A DNA stretch of 64,000 bases from Pseudomonas sp. Root71 (GTDB lineage Bacteria > Pseudomonadota > Gammaproteobacteria > Pseudomonadales > Pseudomonadaceae), in the NCBI RefSeq assembly GCF_001429045.1, contig NZ_LMHY01000026.1, positions 1 through 64,000 of the forward strand, written 5' to 3'. The position numbers and the translations under genes were made by a program. Below the pieces are notes generated by a model that ran no database searches, was not told where the DNA came from, and saw nothing but the letters and a program-made list of their open reading frames with translations. Every line of letters starts with the position of its first letter. Within the stretch, counting starts at the first letter, position 1. Below are positions 29,759 through 41,102 of this stretch, piece by piece.

Positions 29759-29923
29759 GGCAAGCAGTCGAAAAAAATTGAGAGGAATACTCGTGAACGG
29801 GTATTTATCGAGATTTTATTGCTGTGATTGGCGGTGATTGTTTTGTTGTTTGCGCGAGGTTTGAGTGGTGCGCAATTGATGAGGTGACACTGCCGGACTG
29901 CTTTCGGTGTCTGTGATATTGCC

Positions 29924-29987
29924 ATCGCGAGCAAGCTCGCTCCCACAGGTACAGCGCAATCCCTGTGGGAGCGAGCTTGCTCGCGAT
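29924..29987. repeat. REP inverted pair (REPIN), TGTGGGAGCGAGC family, inverted order
   Basis: ATCGCGAGCAAGCTCGCTCC and then CTGTGGGAGCGAGCTTGC with TCGCGAT, separated by about 18 bases. It lies between the leuA leader region and the M23 peptidase gene. Confidence 0.93.
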
Positions 29988-30011
29988 GAGGCCAGAGGCC
30001 TTATTTTGGAA

Positions 30012-30833
30012 TCAGGGCTGAAACGCACCAATGAAGATTGCCGGATCGACCCGCGCATCGTTCAGGCTGATGTTCCAGTGCATGTGCGGTCCGGTCGCGC
30101 GGCCGGTCGCACCGACTTTGCCGACCACGTCACCACGGGCCAGTGGCTGTCCCACCTTCACGTCGATTTTCGACATGTGGCAGAACATGCTGATGAAGCC
30201 CTGGCCATGGTCGACGAACACCGTGTTGCCATTGAAGAAGTAGTTGCCGATCAGGATCACCTTGCCGGCAGCCGGGGTTTTGATCGGTGTGCCGGCGCCC
30301 ACGGCGAAGTCCAGGCCAGAGTGGGGGTTGCGCTCTTCACCGTTGAAAAAACGGCGCACGCCGAACTTGCTCGACAGCGGCCCGTTCACCGGTTTGTCCA
30401 GCAGCAGGTTGCTCGGGGTGTTGGGGCTGAACGTGCGGTAAGCGGCAATCTGTTCGGCCAGTTCACGCTCGATGCGCTTGAGGTTCTCCGGGTCCGGATT
30501 GACCTGCTGGGTGTTCTTCAGGGTGATGCGCTGTTCCGGGTATTTTTTGTTGCCAACCGTAAAATTCAGGTTACGACCGCCGCTGCTGACCGATTGAGCC
30601 CCCGGCTTGACCGTCAGTGGCACGCCGACAATGGCCAGCCAGTTGTTCTGTTCCTTGACTACCAACACCGGTTTGCCTTGATAGGTGGCTTTTGGCGCCT
30701 GGGCGGACGTGCCCAGGTCCACCACCGCCACGCCGCCCGGCACCGGTTTGTTCAACTGGCGGGTGATGTAGCTGTCGGCGTGGGCGTTGAAGGTCAGGAG
30801 CAGTAACAACAATGGAGCAAAGAAGCGCGGCAT
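30012..30833 (-). CDS. Secreted M23-family zinc metallopeptidase
   Basis: Periplasmic LytM/M23 endopeptidase-type protein of 273 residues with a signal peptide (PLLLLLLTFNAHA). The C-terminal M23 domain keeps the zinc motifs HSGLDFAVGAGTP (HxxxD) and HMHWNISLN (HxH), plus the FCHMSKIDVKVGQPL stretch, so it should be catalytically competent. An N-terminal beta-rich domain (about residues 25-105) precedes it. It starts three bases after the xseA stop, so both are probably co-transcribed. Confidence 0.9.
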   Translation of the reverse strand: MPRFFAPLLLLLLTFNAHADSYITRQLNKPVPGGVAVVDLGTSAQAPKATYQGKPVLVVKEQNNWLAIVGVPLTVKPGAQSVSSGGRNLNFTVGNKKYPEQRITLKNTQQVNPDPENLKRIERELAEQIAAYRTFSPNTPSNLLLDKPVNGPLSSKFGVRRFFNGEERNPHSGLDFAVGAGTPIKTPAAGKVILIGNYFFNGNTVFVDHGQGFISMFCHMSKIDVKVGQPLARGDVVGKVGATGRATGPHMHWNISLNDARVDPAIFIGAFQP

Positions 30834-30836
30834 GGA

Positions 30837-32216
30837 TCAATCCAGTAAAGAAAGGGTGACGGGCGTCAGGTGATTGTCTTCGACCCGCACTTGCAGTTCG
30901 CCTTCGCCCAGTTTGGCCTTCAGGCGCTGGCCGGTATGGGTTTGCGCGGCGTTGCGGATCGCGTTGCCGCGCTCGTCCAGCAAGATGCTGTAGCCACGGC
31001 CAAGGGTCGCCAACGGGCTGACCACATGCAGTGTCTGCATCTGGCTGTGCAGTTGCAGGCGACGGTTCTTCAGCCCTTCGCGGATAGCGCGCGGCAGGCG
31101 TTCGGCCAGGCTGTCGAGGCGCTGGCGCAGCATTGCCAGTTGCCGGCCCGGATGTTGTGCGGCCAGACGGGTTTCCAGGCGGATCAAGCGTTCGCGACGG
31201 GTGTTGAGGCTGCGCTCGAACGCGCGGCGCATGCGCATGTCCAGGTCATCCAGGCGTTGCGCTTGTTGGCGCAGGCGCTCGCCGGGATGGCGCAGGCGTC
31301 GGGAAATGCCTTCCAGGCGCAAGCGATCGCGCATCAAACGGTCACGCATGCGCATCACCAGCCGTCGGTGCAGGCTTTCGACCCGACGCACCAGATCGCT
31401 GGAGTCCGGTGCCAGCAATTCGGCGGCAGCGGAAGGGGTGGGCGCGCGTACGTCAGCCACGAAGTCACTGATCGACACGTCGGTTTCGTGGCCGACCGCG
31501 CTGACAATCGGTGTCACGCAAGCATCCACGGCGCGGGCCACGGCTTCTTCGTTGAAGCACCAGAGGTCTTCCAGGGAACCGCCACCCCGGGCCAGGATCA
31601 GTGCGTCGAAACCGCGGGCATCCGCCAGTTTCAGGGCGCGGACAATCTGCGCGGTGGCTTCGCGGCCCTGCACGGCGGTAGGGATCAGCGTCAGTTGTAT
31701 TTGCGGTGCACGGCGGCGGAACACGCTGATGATGTCGCGGATCACCGCCCCGGTGGGCGAACTGATGATGCCGATGCGTTGCGGATGCGCCGGCAACGGC
31801 ACCTTGCGTTCGGCACTGAACAGGCCTTCGGCGCTGAGCTTTTCCTTGAGTGCATCGAAGGCCAGGCGCAAGGCGCCGTCGCCGGCCGGCTCCACGGTGT
31901 CGAGGATCAGCTGATAATCACCGCGCCCCTCGAACAGAGAGACCTTGCCGCGCACCTTGACCGCCAGACCGTCCTTCAAGGCCTGGCGAACCCGTGCCGC
32001 GTTCTGCCGGAACAGCGCGCAACGCACCTGGGCGCCGCTGTCCTTGAGGGTGAAATACACGTGGCCGGACGCCGGGCGGGCGAGGTTGGAGATTTCGCCT
32101 TCGACCCAGATGTTGCTGAACACGTCTTCGAGCAACACCCGGGCGCGGCCGTTGAGCTGGCTGACGGTCAGGACTTCGCGGTCCAGGCCGAGTCTTGCAA
32201 AGGGATCTTTAATCAT
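30837..32216 (-). CDS. xseA: Exodeoxyribonuclease VII large subunit XseA
   Basis: Large subunit of the single-strand exonuclease ExoVII. ATG 32216 (MIKDPFARLGLDREVL) is the family start; the frame upstream is not conserved and reaches into the REP region. An N-terminal OB fold (EGEISNLARPASGHVYFTLKD) precedes the catalytic region (GIISSPTGAVIRDI, LILARGGGSLEDLWCFNEE, VSAVGHETDVSI) and a long coiled-coil helix rich in Arg and Leu. Length 459 residues. Confidence 0.97.
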   Translation of the reverse strand: MIKDPFARLGLDREVLTVSQLNGRARVLLEDVFSNIWVEGEISNLARPASGHVYFTLKDSGAQVRCALFRQNAARVRQALKDGLAVKVRGKVSLFEGRGDYQLILDTVEPAGDGALRLAFDALKEKLSAEGLFSAERKVPLPAHPQRIGIISSPTGAVIRDIISVFRRRAPQIQLTLIPTAVQGREATAQIVRALKLADARGFDALILARGGGSLEDLWCFNEEAVARAVDACVTPIVSAVGHETDVSISDFVADVRAPTPSAAAELLAPDSSDLVRRVESLHRRLVMRMRDRLMRDRLRLEGISRRLRHPGERLRQQAQRLDDLDMRMRRAFERSLNTRRERLIRLETRLAAQHPGRQLAMLRQRLDSLAERLPRAIREGLKNRRLQLHSQMQTLHVVSPLATLGRGYSILLDERGNAIRNAAQTHTGQRLKAKLGEGELQVRVEDNHLTPVTLSLLD

Positions 32217-32272
32217 GGGGCGCAGTTTAAAGGCATTCGGTGACCAATCTCCATGATCCTGCACAATTCCCT

Positions 32273-32361
32273 TGTGGGAGCGAGCTTGCTCGCGATGGGG
32301 CCAGCAAATTCAGCATTGATGTGCCAGACAGATCGCCATCGCGAGCAAGCTCGCTCCCACA
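32273..32361. repeat. REP inverted pair (REPIN), TGTGGGAGCGAGC family
   Basis: TGTGGGAGCGAGCTTGCTCG and, 45 bases on, ATCGCGAGCAAGCTCGC with TCCCACAG. It lies between the divergent xseA and permease genes. Confidence 0.93.
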
Positions 32362-32401
32362 GGGGGTAAAGTCGTGGCGCAAATTTATGGAAGACAGGGA
32401 A

Positions 32402-33169
32402 ATGGATGTGATTGAGTTATTAAACCAATGGCCCTTCGGCCCGCTGGACTGGCTGGTGATCGGTGCAGGCGTCGCCCTGGCCTACATCGTGTTCGGCATC
32501 GCCGGTTTTGGCACCGCACTGGTGGCGGGGCCGATTCTGATTCTGTTCATGCCGCTGTCCAAGATCGTGCCCTTGCTGGTGTTGCTCGACTTTGTCGCGG
32601 CATTCGGCAATCTGTTGCCTTCGCGGCGTGATGTGGCGAAACCGGAACTGCTGCGGTTGCTGCCGTGCATGGCGGTGGGCTGCACCCTCGGCGTGATATT
32701 CCTGCTGAACCTTAAGTCCGACCTGTTGCTGCTATTGATGGGGCTGTTTATCAGTGCCTATGCGATTTACAGCCTGTGGATAAAGGTCCGTCCGGCGCAG
32801 TTGTCCGCCGCGTGGGCGCTGCCGATGGGGACGGTGGGCGGGATGTTCGGCGCGTTGTTTGGCAGCGGCGGCTTTCTCTATGCGATCTATTTGAACAGCC
32901 GATTGCCCAAGGAGGCGGCGCGGGCGACCCAGATTGCGCTGATCAGTTGCAGTACGGTGGTGCGTCTGAGCCTGTTTGCCATCGCCGGTGTGTATGCCGA
33001 TTTGCCGTTGCTGGTGCTTGCGGTTTGTCTGTTGCCGGCGATGGTGCTGGGGCTTTGGGTTGGCCGGAAGTTGACCATGCGCCTGTCCCGCGAGGCGTTC
33101 GTGCGGCTGGTGACGTGGCTGGTGCTGGCCAGCGGAATTGCGTTGATCGGGCGTTACTTGAGCACCTGA
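32402..33169 (+). CDS. TauE/SafE-family (DUF81) membrane permease
   Basis: Integral membrane protein of 255 residues with about eight hydrophobic segments. The family pattern of two related halves is visible, with GIAGFGTALVAGPILILF in the first and GTVGGMFGALFGSGGFLYAIYL in the second. Members export sulfite, sulfoacetate or similar anions, but the substrate here cannot be told. ATG 32402 follows CAGGGAA at short spacing; ATG five codons earlier is an alternative with no visible ribosome site. It converges on the holC group. Confidence 0.8.
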   Translation: MDVIELLNQWPFGPLDWLVIGAGVALAYIVFGIAGFGTALVAGPILILFMPLSKIVPLLVLLDFVAAFGNLLPSRRDVAKPELLRLLPCMAVGCTLGVIFLLNLKSDLLLLLMGLFISAYAIYSLWIKVRPAQLSAAWALPMGTVGGMFGALFGSGGFLYAIYLNSRLPKEAARATQIALISCSTVVRLSLFAIAGVYADLPLLVLAVCLLPAMVLGLWVGRKLTMRLSREAFVRLVTWLVLASGIALIGRYLST

Positions 33170-33211
33170 AGATTCAACCTGTGGAGAGGGAGCAAGCTCC
33201 CTCTCTACTAT

Positions 33212-33619
33212 TCAGTCGTTGTACTGGCTCAACAACCGCTCCAGTCGTGCACTGAGGCGACGTTTGATTTCGGTCTCGATGTGCGGGGCGAAGTCGTCGA
33301 TCACGTCTTGCATGATCAACTGCGCGGCGGCGCGCAATTCGCTGTCCAGGTGCAGCAGGTCATCCGGGTTCTTGCTGGCGGCAGGCGCCGGCGTTGCCAT
33401 GGTGACGGGTTCAACGATGGGGGCAGGGGTTGTCGGTACGACAGGGGGCGAAGGCTCGCTCACGGCGTCGAACAACATGGGAATCTGTTCCTGGTCACCT
33501 TCCTCGACCGTGTCGGTCAGCAGGGGCGGTTGCAGGTTGTCATCGCCGAGCAATTGGCGGATCGACTCAAGGTCGTCCAGCAGGTGCGCGGACTGTTGCA
33601 GCGGTTTTGGAGTGTCCAT
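33212..33619 (-). CDS. Hypothetical acidic protein next to holC, 135 aa
   Basis: I do not recognise a named family. The N-terminal third is acidic and helical (LLDDLESIRQLLGDD), the middle (about residues 55-85) is a Pro/Ala/Val/Thr linker, and the C-terminal part (LDSELRAAAQLIMQDVIDDFAPHIETEIKRRLSARLERLL) is a long amphipathic helix. It starts eight bases after holC. Pseudomonads commonly carry a gene of this kind beside holC, so it may bind DNA polymerase III parts, but that is only an inference from position. Confidence 0.7.
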   Translation of the reverse strand: MDTPKPLQQSAHLLDDLESIRQLLGDDNLQPPLLTDTVEEGDQEQIPMLFDAVSEPSPPVVPTTPAPIVEPVTMATPAPAASKNPDDLLHLDSELRAAAQLIMQDVIDDFAPHIETEIKRRLSARLERLLSQYND

Positions 33620-33627
33620 TGGAAGGC

Positions 33628-34056
33628 TCAGAGTCGCTGTAAACGGTGATCTTGCAGAGGATAGCCCTGTTCGCGGTAGAAACGGAAACTCTCCCGCGCG
33701 GCCGCTCTGATCGTCGGATCCTCCACCACCACTTCCGCCACCCGGGCGAACTTGTTGGCGAAGGCCGGGACCTTCAGGTCGAGATTGACCAGCAAATCCT
33801 GATGCTGACCACAGTCATCGCCCAACCCCAGGACAATAAAACCTTCAGGTTCGCTGTCGGCAGGGCCGTGGGGCACGAAGCTTTCACCCTTGAACGCCCA
33901 CAGCCGCGCATCGAGATCGTCACGCTGGGCCGCGTCGCTGCAATGCAGGTAGATGCGGTGGCCCATGCGCCAGGCTTTCTCGGTGAGCTTGCAGGCAAAG
34001 TCCAGGCGTGCCGAAGGATCGGCGCTGGGCAGGATATAGAAGTCGACTTTGGTCAT
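33628..34056 (-). CDS. holC: DNA polymerase III subunit chi
   Basis: Chi links the clamp-loader complex (through psi) to SSB. The 142 residues start TKVDFYILPSADPSARLDFAC and contain HRIYLHCSDAAQRDDLDARLW and FVPHGPADSEP, typical of HolC. It lies between pepA and the small acidic gene, on the same strand; pepA-holC is the standard order. Confidence 0.93.
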   Translation of the reverse strand: MTKVDFYILPSADPSARLDFACKLTEKAWRMGHRIYLHCSDAAQRDDLDARLWAFKGESFVPHGPADSEPEGFIVLGLGDDCGQHQDLLVNLDLKVPAFANKFARVAEVVVEDPTIRAAARESFRFYREQGYPLQDHRLQRL

Positions 34057-34116
34057 TGCGGTTCCAGAGCGGCAAGCGGCGTCACCGCAGAGTGACGCCG
34101 CCGCCCATCAACGGTT

Positions 34117-35915
<1,799 letters not shown>

Positions 35916-37034
35916 TTGATCGTCTTCCGTTATCTATCCCGCGAAGTCCTGTTGACCTTGAGCGCCGTCAGTGCCGTGCTGCTGGTCATCATCATGAGCG
36001 GTCGCTTCATCAAATACCTCGCCCAGGCGGCTTCAGGCCTGCTGGATCCGGGTTCGTTGTTCCTGATCATGGGCTATCGCCTGCCGGGGTTCCTCCAGCT
36101 GATCCTGCCGCTTGGGCTGTTTCTCGGGATCCTGCTGTCCTACGGGCGCCTGTACCTCGAAAGCGAAATGACCGTGCTCTCGGCCACCGGCATGAGCCAG
36201 CAGCGGCTGTTTTGCATGACGCTGTTCCCGGCCACTCTGGTTGCGCTCCTCGTGGCGTGGCTGAGCCTGAGCCTGGCGCCACAGGGGGCCAATCAGTTTC
36301 AGTTGCTGCTGAACAAGCAGGATGCCCTGACTGAATTCGATACCCTGGAGCCTGGGCGCTTCCAGGCTTTGCGTGACGGCACCCGGGTCACCTACACCGA
36401 GAGCATGTCCGATGACCGCGTCAATCTGGGGGGTGTGTTCATCTCGCAAAAAAACATCAGTTCCAATAACAAGGATCGCGGGATTTCTGTGCTGGTGGCG
36501 GAAAAGGGTCGCCAGGAAATTCGTCCGGACGGCAACCGCTACCTGATCCTTGATAACGGCTATCGCTATGACGGTAGTCCGGGGCAGGCTGACTACCGGG
36601 CGATCAAGTACGACGAGTACGGTGTGTTGCTGCCAAAGCCGGAAGTCAGTGACGAAGTCACCGACCGTGACGCGATGCCGACCCGTACCTTGATCGGCAG
36701 TGAAGACATTCGCATGCGCGCCGAACTGCAATGGCGTATGTCTCTGCCGTTGCTGGTGTTCATCGTGACCCTGATGGCGGTGCCACTGTCGCGGGTCAAT
36801 CCGCGCCAGGGCCGATTCCTCAAATTATTGCCGGCGATTCTTCTCTATATGGCTTACCTGACCATTCTGATCGCCGCCCGCGGTGCCCTCGACAAGGGCA
36901 AGATCCCCGCGATGTTTGGCTTGTGGTGGGTGCACGGGATTTTCCTGTCCATCGGCCTGGGCTTGCTCTATTGGGAACCCTTGCGCTTGAAGAGGGCGAG
37001 TCGCCGCAGCGCGCTGGAGGTGGCCCGTGGTTAA
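35916..37034 (+). CDS. lptF: LPS export permease LptF
   Basis: Inner-membrane subunit of the LptB2FGC transporter that extracts LPS. TTG 35916 (IVFRYLSREVL) is chosen because GGAG lies eight bases upstream, while GTG 35907 overlaps that site. Three N-terminal and three C-terminal membrane helices flank a periplasmic beta-jellyroll domain (about residues 120-265, including LEPGRFQALRDGTRVTY). Length 372. It overlaps lptG by eight bases. Confidence 0.94.
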   Translation: MIVFRYLSREVLLTLSAVSAVLLVIIMSGRFIKYLAQAASGLLDPGSLFLIMGYRLPGFLQLILPLGLFLGILLSYGRLYLESEMTVLSATGMSQQRLFCMTLFPATLVALLVAWLSLSLAPQGANQFQLLLNKQDALTEFDTLEPGRFQALRDGTRVTYTESMSDDRVNLGGVFISQKNISSNNKDRGISVLVAEKGRQEIRPDGNRYLILDNGYRYDGSPGQADYRAIKYDEYGVLLPKPEVSDEVTDRDAMPTRTLIGSEDIRMRAELQWRMSLPLLVFIVTLMAVPLSRVNPRQGRFLKLLPAILLYMAYLTILIAARGALDKGKIPAMFGLWWVHGIFLSIGLGLLYWEPLRLKRASRRSALEVARG

Positions 37035-38088
37035 GCTGGATCGCTACATTGGTAGCAGTGTGTTCATGGCGATCCTGGCGGTGCTCGGGATCATTCTTGG
37101 TCTGGCGACACTGTTTGCCTTCATCGACGAGATGGGTGAAGTCAGCGATACCTACACCTTGGTCGATGTGCTGAGTTATGTGGTGTTGACCGCTCCGCGC
37201 CGGATGTACGAAATGCTGCCGATGGCTGCGCTGATCGGCTGCCTGATCGGTCTTGGCAGCCTGGCCAGCAACAGTGAGCTGACCATCATGCGCGCCGCCG
37301 GTGTGTCGATCGGCCGGATCGTCTGGGCGGTCATGAAGCCGATGCTGGTATTGATGCTGGCCGGTGTGCTGGTCGGTGAGTACGTCGCTCCGCCTGCCGA
37401 AACCATGGCGCAGGCCAATCGCTCACTGGCACAGGGCAGCGGTGATGCACAAAGCGCCAAGCACGGCTTGTGGCACCGCCAGGGCGATGAGTTCATTCAC
37501 GTCAACTCGGTGCAACCCAACGGCATCCTGTACGGCGTGACCCGCTATCGTTTCGACAACGAGCGGCACATGCTGTCGGCGAGCTTCGCCAAGCGTGCCG
37601 AGTTCGACACCGATCACTGGCAGTTGACGGATGTCACGACCACGCTGTTCCACGAGCGCAGCACCGAAGTGGTTGCGACCCCGCAAGAGCGCTGGGAAGT
37701 TGCGTTGAGCCCGCAGTTGCTCAATACCGTAGTCATGGTGCCGGAGTCGCTGTCGATCAGCGGCCTGTGGGGTTACATCCACTATCTGGCGGACCAGGGG
37801 CTGAACAATGGCCGCTACTGGCTGGCATTTTGGGTCAAGGTGTTGCAGCCGCTGGTGACTGCCGCCCTGGTGTTGATGGCGATTTCCTTCATCTTTGGTC
37901 CGCTGCGTTCGGTGACCCTGGGTCAACGGGTGTTCACCGGCGTGCTGGTGGGTTTCACCTTCCGCATCGTTCAGGATCTGCTGGGGCCTTCGAGCCAGGT
38001 ATTCGGCTTCCCGCCGTTGCTTTCGGTGCTGGTGCCGGCGGGTATTTGTGCCGTTGCGGGGCTCTGGCTGTTGCGTCGAGCCGGCTGA
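37027..38088 (+). CDS. lptG: LPS export permease LptG
   Basis: Partner of LptF in LPS extraction. It starts at GTG 37027 inside the lptF end (VKLDRYIGSSVFMAILAV). The 353 residues have the same six-helix plus beta-jellyroll plan, with LGSLASNSELTIMRAAGVS as a conserved cytosolic/coupling segment. It ends before a strong terminator. Confidence 0.95.
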   Translation: MVKLDRYIGSSVFMAILAVLGIILGLATLFAFIDEMGEVSDTYTLVDVLSYVVLTAPRRMYEMLPMAALIGCLIGLGSLASNSELTIMRAAGVSIGRIVWAVMKPMLVLMLAGVLVGEYVAPPAETMAQANRSLAQGSGDAQSAKHGLWHRQGDEFIHVNSVQPNGILYGVTRYRFDNERHMLSASFAKRAEFDTDHWQLTDVTTTLFHERSTEVVATPQERWEVALSPQLLNTVVMVPESLSISGLWGYIHYLADQGLNNGRYWLAFWVKVLQPLVTAALVLMAISFIFGPLRSVTLGQRVFTGVLVGFTFRIVQDLLGPSSQVFGFPPLLSVLVPAGICAVAGLWLLRRAG

Positions 38089-38118
38089 TGGCGGGCATTT
38101 TCCGACCGCTTTGACGTT

Positions 38119-38153
38119 AAAAAACGCCCTTGTCGCAAGACCGGGGCGTTTTT
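38119..38153 (+). terminator. Terminator after lptG
   Basis: AAAAACGCCC ... GGGGCGTTTTT hairpin with a T-run, 31 bases past the lptG stop. Confidence 0.85.
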
Positions 38154-38177
38154 GTAGGCACCGTCTGACCTGCGAAC

Positions 38178-38207
38178 GTGACGCTCGCGCCGTGGATCAG
38201 GTACAAT
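38178..38207 (+). promoter_or_regulatory. Probable lepA promoter
   Basis: GTGACG (38178-38183), an 18-base spacer and TACAAT (38202-38207), 52 bases before the lepA start. Confidence 0.45.
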
Positions 38208-38259
38208 TCCCGGCTATTTTTCGGCGGGCTATGCCTGCAGCCTTTTTGAGTGTTGATCC

Positions 38260-40059
38260 GTGAGTGATTTGAGTCATATCCGCAATTTCTCCATCATCGC
38301 CCACATTGACCATGGCAAGTCGACGCTGGCCGATCGCTTCATCCAGATGTGTGGCGGCCTCGCCGAGCGCGAAATGGAAGCCCAGGTCCTGGACTCCATG
38401 GACCTTGAGCGTGAACGCGGGATCACCATCAAGGCGCACAGCGTCACCCTGTATTACAAGGCTCGCGACGGTATCAACTACCAGTTGAACTTCATTGATA
38501 CCCCCGGCCACGTTGACTTCACCTATGAGGTGAGCCGTTCGCTGGCCGCCTGTGAAGGCGCGCTGCTGGTGGTCGATGCCGGTCAAGGCGTTGAAGCGCA
38601 GTCGGTTGCCAACTGCTACACCGCGATCGAGCAGGGCCTGGAAGTGATGCCGGTGCTGAACAAGATCGACCTGCCACAGGCCGATCCGGACCGTGTCAAA
38701 GAAGAAATCGAAAAAATCATCGGCATCGATGCCACCGATGCGGTCGAGTGCTCGGCCAAGACCGGCCTGGGCGTCGACGAAGTGCTCGAGCGCCTGGTCG
38801 CCACCATTCCAGCGCCGACCGGCAACTACGAAGATCCGCTGCAAGCGTTGATCATCGACTCCTGGTTCGACAACTACCTGGGCGTTGTTTCCCTGGTACG
38901 CGTGCGCCACGGTCGTGTGAAGAAGGGCGACAAGATCCTGGTCAAGTCCACCGGCAAGATCCACCTGGTGGACAGCGTCGGTGTATTCAACCCGAAGCAT
39001 ACCCCTACCGCTGACCTGAAGGCCGGTGAAGTGGGCTTCATCATCGCCAGCATCAAGGACATTCACGGTGCGCCAGTGGGCGACACCCTGACCTTGAGCT
39101 CGACGCCGGACGTTGACGTACTGCCAGGCTTCAAACGTATTCAGCCGCAGGTTTACGCCGGTCTGTTCCCGGTCAGCTCCGACGACTTCGAAGATTTCCG
39201 CGAGGCGCTGCAAAAGCTCACGCTCAATGACTCGTCCCTGCAGTACACCCCGGAAAGTTCCGATGCCCTGGGCTTTGGTTTCCGTTGCGGGTTCCTCGGC
39301 ATGCTGCACATGGAAATCATCCAGGAGCGCCTGGAGCGCGAGTACAACCTGGACCTGATCACCACGGCGCCGACGGTAATCTTCGAGCTGCTGCTCAAGA
39401 CCGGCGAGACGATCTACGTCGATAACCCGTCGAAGCTCCCGGACCTGTCCTCGATCGAAGACATGCGTGAGCCGATCGTGCGGGCCAATATTCTTGTGCC
39501 GCAGGAGCACCTGGGCAACGTCATTACCCTGTGCATCGAAAAACGTGGTGTGCAGGTTGACATGCTGTTCCTCGGCTCCCAGGTACAAGTGACCTACGAC
39601 CTGCCGATGAACGAAGTGGTGCTGGACTTCTTCGACCGTCTGAAGTCCACCAGTCGCGGCTATGCTTCGCTGGACTACCATTTCGATCGTTATCAATCGG
39701 CCAGCCTGGTGAAACTGGACGTGCTGATCAACGGTGACAAGGTCGATGCCCTGGCGCTGATCGTGCACCGTGACAACTCGCACTACAAAGGTCGCCAGCT
39801 GACCGAGAAGATGAAAGAACTGATTCCGCGGCAGATGTTCGACGTAGCAATCCAGGCCGCCATTGGCGGGCAGATTGTGGCGCGGACAACCGTCAAGGCG
39901 CTCAGAAAGAACGTATTGGCCAAATGCTACGGTGGTGACGTCAGCCGTAAGAAGAAACTGCTGGAGAAGCAAAAGGCCGGTAAGAAACGCATGAAGCAGG
40001 TCGGCAACGTGGAAATTCCACAGGAAGCCTTCCTTGCCGTGCTCAGGTTGGATAGTTAG
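38260..40059 (+). CDS. lepA: Elongation factor 4 (LepA)
   Basis: Ribosome-bound translational GTPase related to EF-G. It starts at GTG 38260 ([21 protein letters not shown]). The P-loop AHIDHGKST, the DTPGHVDF and NKIDLP motifs and the LepA-specific C-terminal domain ([22 protein letters not shown]) are intact. Length 599 residues. It heads the lepA-lepB-rnc-era-recO-pdxJ group. Confidence 0.98.
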   Translation: MSDLSHIRNFSIIAHIDHGKSTLADRFIQMCGGLAEREMEAQVLDSMDLERERGITIKAHSVTLYYKARDGINYQLNFIDTPGHVDFTYEVSRSLAACEGALLVVDAGQGVEAQSVANCYTAIEQGLEVMPVLNKIDLPQADPDRVKEEIEKIIGIDATDAVECSAKTGLGVDEVLERLVATIPAPTGNYEDPLQALIIDSWFDNYLGVVSLVRVRHGRVKKGDKILVKSTGKIHLVDSVGVFNPKHTPTADLKAGEVGFIIASIKDIHGAPVGDTLTLSSTPDVDVLPGFKRIQPQVYAGLFPVSSDDFEDFREALQKLTLNDSSLQYTPESSDALGFGFRCGFLGMLHMEIIQERLEREYNLDLITTAPTVIFELLLKTGETIYVDNPSKLPDLSSIEDMREPIVRANILVPQEHLGNVITLCIEKRGVQVDMLFLGSQVQVTYDLPMNEVVLDFFDRLKSTSRGYASLDYHFDRYQSASLVKLDVLINGDKVDALALIVHRDNSHYKGRQLTEKMKELIPRQMFDVAIQAAIGGQIVARTTVKALRKNVLAKCYGGDVSRKKKLLEKQKAGKKRMKQVGNVEIPQEAFLAVLRLDS

Positions 40060-40064
40060 GTCCT

Positions 40065-40919
40065 ATGTCGCTAAATTTCCCGCTGTTGCTGGTCATTGCC
40101 GTGTTTGTCTGCGGCCTGTTGGCGTTGCTCGATCTGTTGATCCTGGCCCCGCGTCGGCGTGCCGCCATCGCTTCCTATCAGGGCAGCGTCAGCCAGCCTG
40201 ACATGGTCGTGGTCGAGAAGCTGAACAAAGAGCCGCTGCTGGTTGAATACGGCAAGTCGTTCTTCCCGGTGTTGTTCATCGTGCTGGTGCTGCGTTCGTT
40301 CCTGGTGGAACCGTTCCAGATTCCTTCCGGTTCGATGAAGCCAACCCTGGATGTCGGCGACTTCATCCTGGTGAGCAAGTTTTCCTACGGGATCCGCTTG
40401 CCGGTGATCGACAAGAAAGTCATCGAAGTCGGTGATCCGCAGCGCGGTGATGTCATGGTGTTCCGCTACCCGAGCGATCCGAACGTCAACTACATCAAGC
40501 GTGTGGTTGGTTTGCCGGGCGACACGGTTCGCTACACCGCCGACAAGCGCCTGTTCGTCAACGGTCAATCGATCGCCGAGCAACTGGTCGGCTCCGAGCC
40601 GGGCACGTTGGGCAGCGCCGAGCTCTACAAGGAAAAGCTCGGTGCGGCCGAGCACATGATCCGCAAGGAAATGAGCCGCTACCGCGCCATGCCGGACCGT
40701 TCGTGGACCGTGCCGGCCGGGCACTACTTCATGATGGGCGACAACCGCGACAACTCGAATGACAGTCGCTACTGGGATGATCCGAACATTCCCAAGGATC
40801 TGCTGGGCATGGTTCCCGACAAGAATATCGTCGGCAAGGCCTTTGCAGTCTGGATGAGCTGGCCGGAACCCAAACTCAGCCACCTGCCGAATTTCTCGCG
40901 GGTTGGCCTGATCAAGTAA
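40065..40919 (+). CDS. lepB: Signal peptidase I
   Basis: Inner-membrane serine protease that removes signal peptides. The catalytic pair is Ser90 (IPSGSMKPTL) and Lys145 (VNYIKRVVGLPGD), at the same numbers as in E. coli. Two N-terminal membrane segments (near 5-28 and 65-80) and the MGDNRDNSNDSR box are present. Length 284. A perfect hairpin follows eight bases after the stop. Confidence 0.97.
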   Translation: MSLNFPLLLVIAVFVCGLLALLDLLILAPRRRAAIASYQGSVSQPDMVVVEKLNKEPLLVEYGKSFFPVLFIVLVLRSFLVEPFQIPSGSMKPTLDVGDFILVSKFSYGIRLPVIDKKVIEVGDPQRGDVMVFRYPSDPNVNYIKRVVGLPGDTVRYTADKRLFVNGQSIAEQLVGSEPGTLGSAELYKEKLGAAEHMIRKEMSRYRAMPDRSWTVPAGHYFMMGDNRDNSNDSRYWDDPNIPKDLLGMVPDKNIVGKAFAVWMSWPEPKLSHLPNFSRVGLIK

Positions 40920-40926
40920 TCAGACA

Positions 40927-40948
40927 CGGCGCTGTGAACACAGCGCCG
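40927..40948 (+). promoter_or_regulatory. Perfect hairpin between lepB and rnc
   Basis: CGGCGCTGTG-AA-CACAGCGCCG is a perfect 22-base palindrome without a U-run, eight bases after lepB. A second inverted repeat, CGCCG/CGGCG, lies at 41047-41061. RNase III of E. coli limits its own synthesis by cutting a stem-loop ahead of rnc, so these structures are candidates for a similar role. Confidence 0.6.
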
Positions 40949-41102
40949 AATGCATTTCTGGAACCGGCACAATGGGCGCCAGAGGCATGCAAACAATGAT
41001 ATTCAGGACGTTATTTTTGAACACAGCTTTAATTGTCCCAAGCCTGCGCCGCCTTACGGCGATGGCGGTGGAATCCAGCCACGAACTCAGCGTGGGTAAA
41101 CC

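Noticed and set aside
27862-29781. 639-codon open frame opposite leuA
   Set aside because: Mirror of leuA codon bias; His/Val/Gly-rich composition without any recognisable domain.
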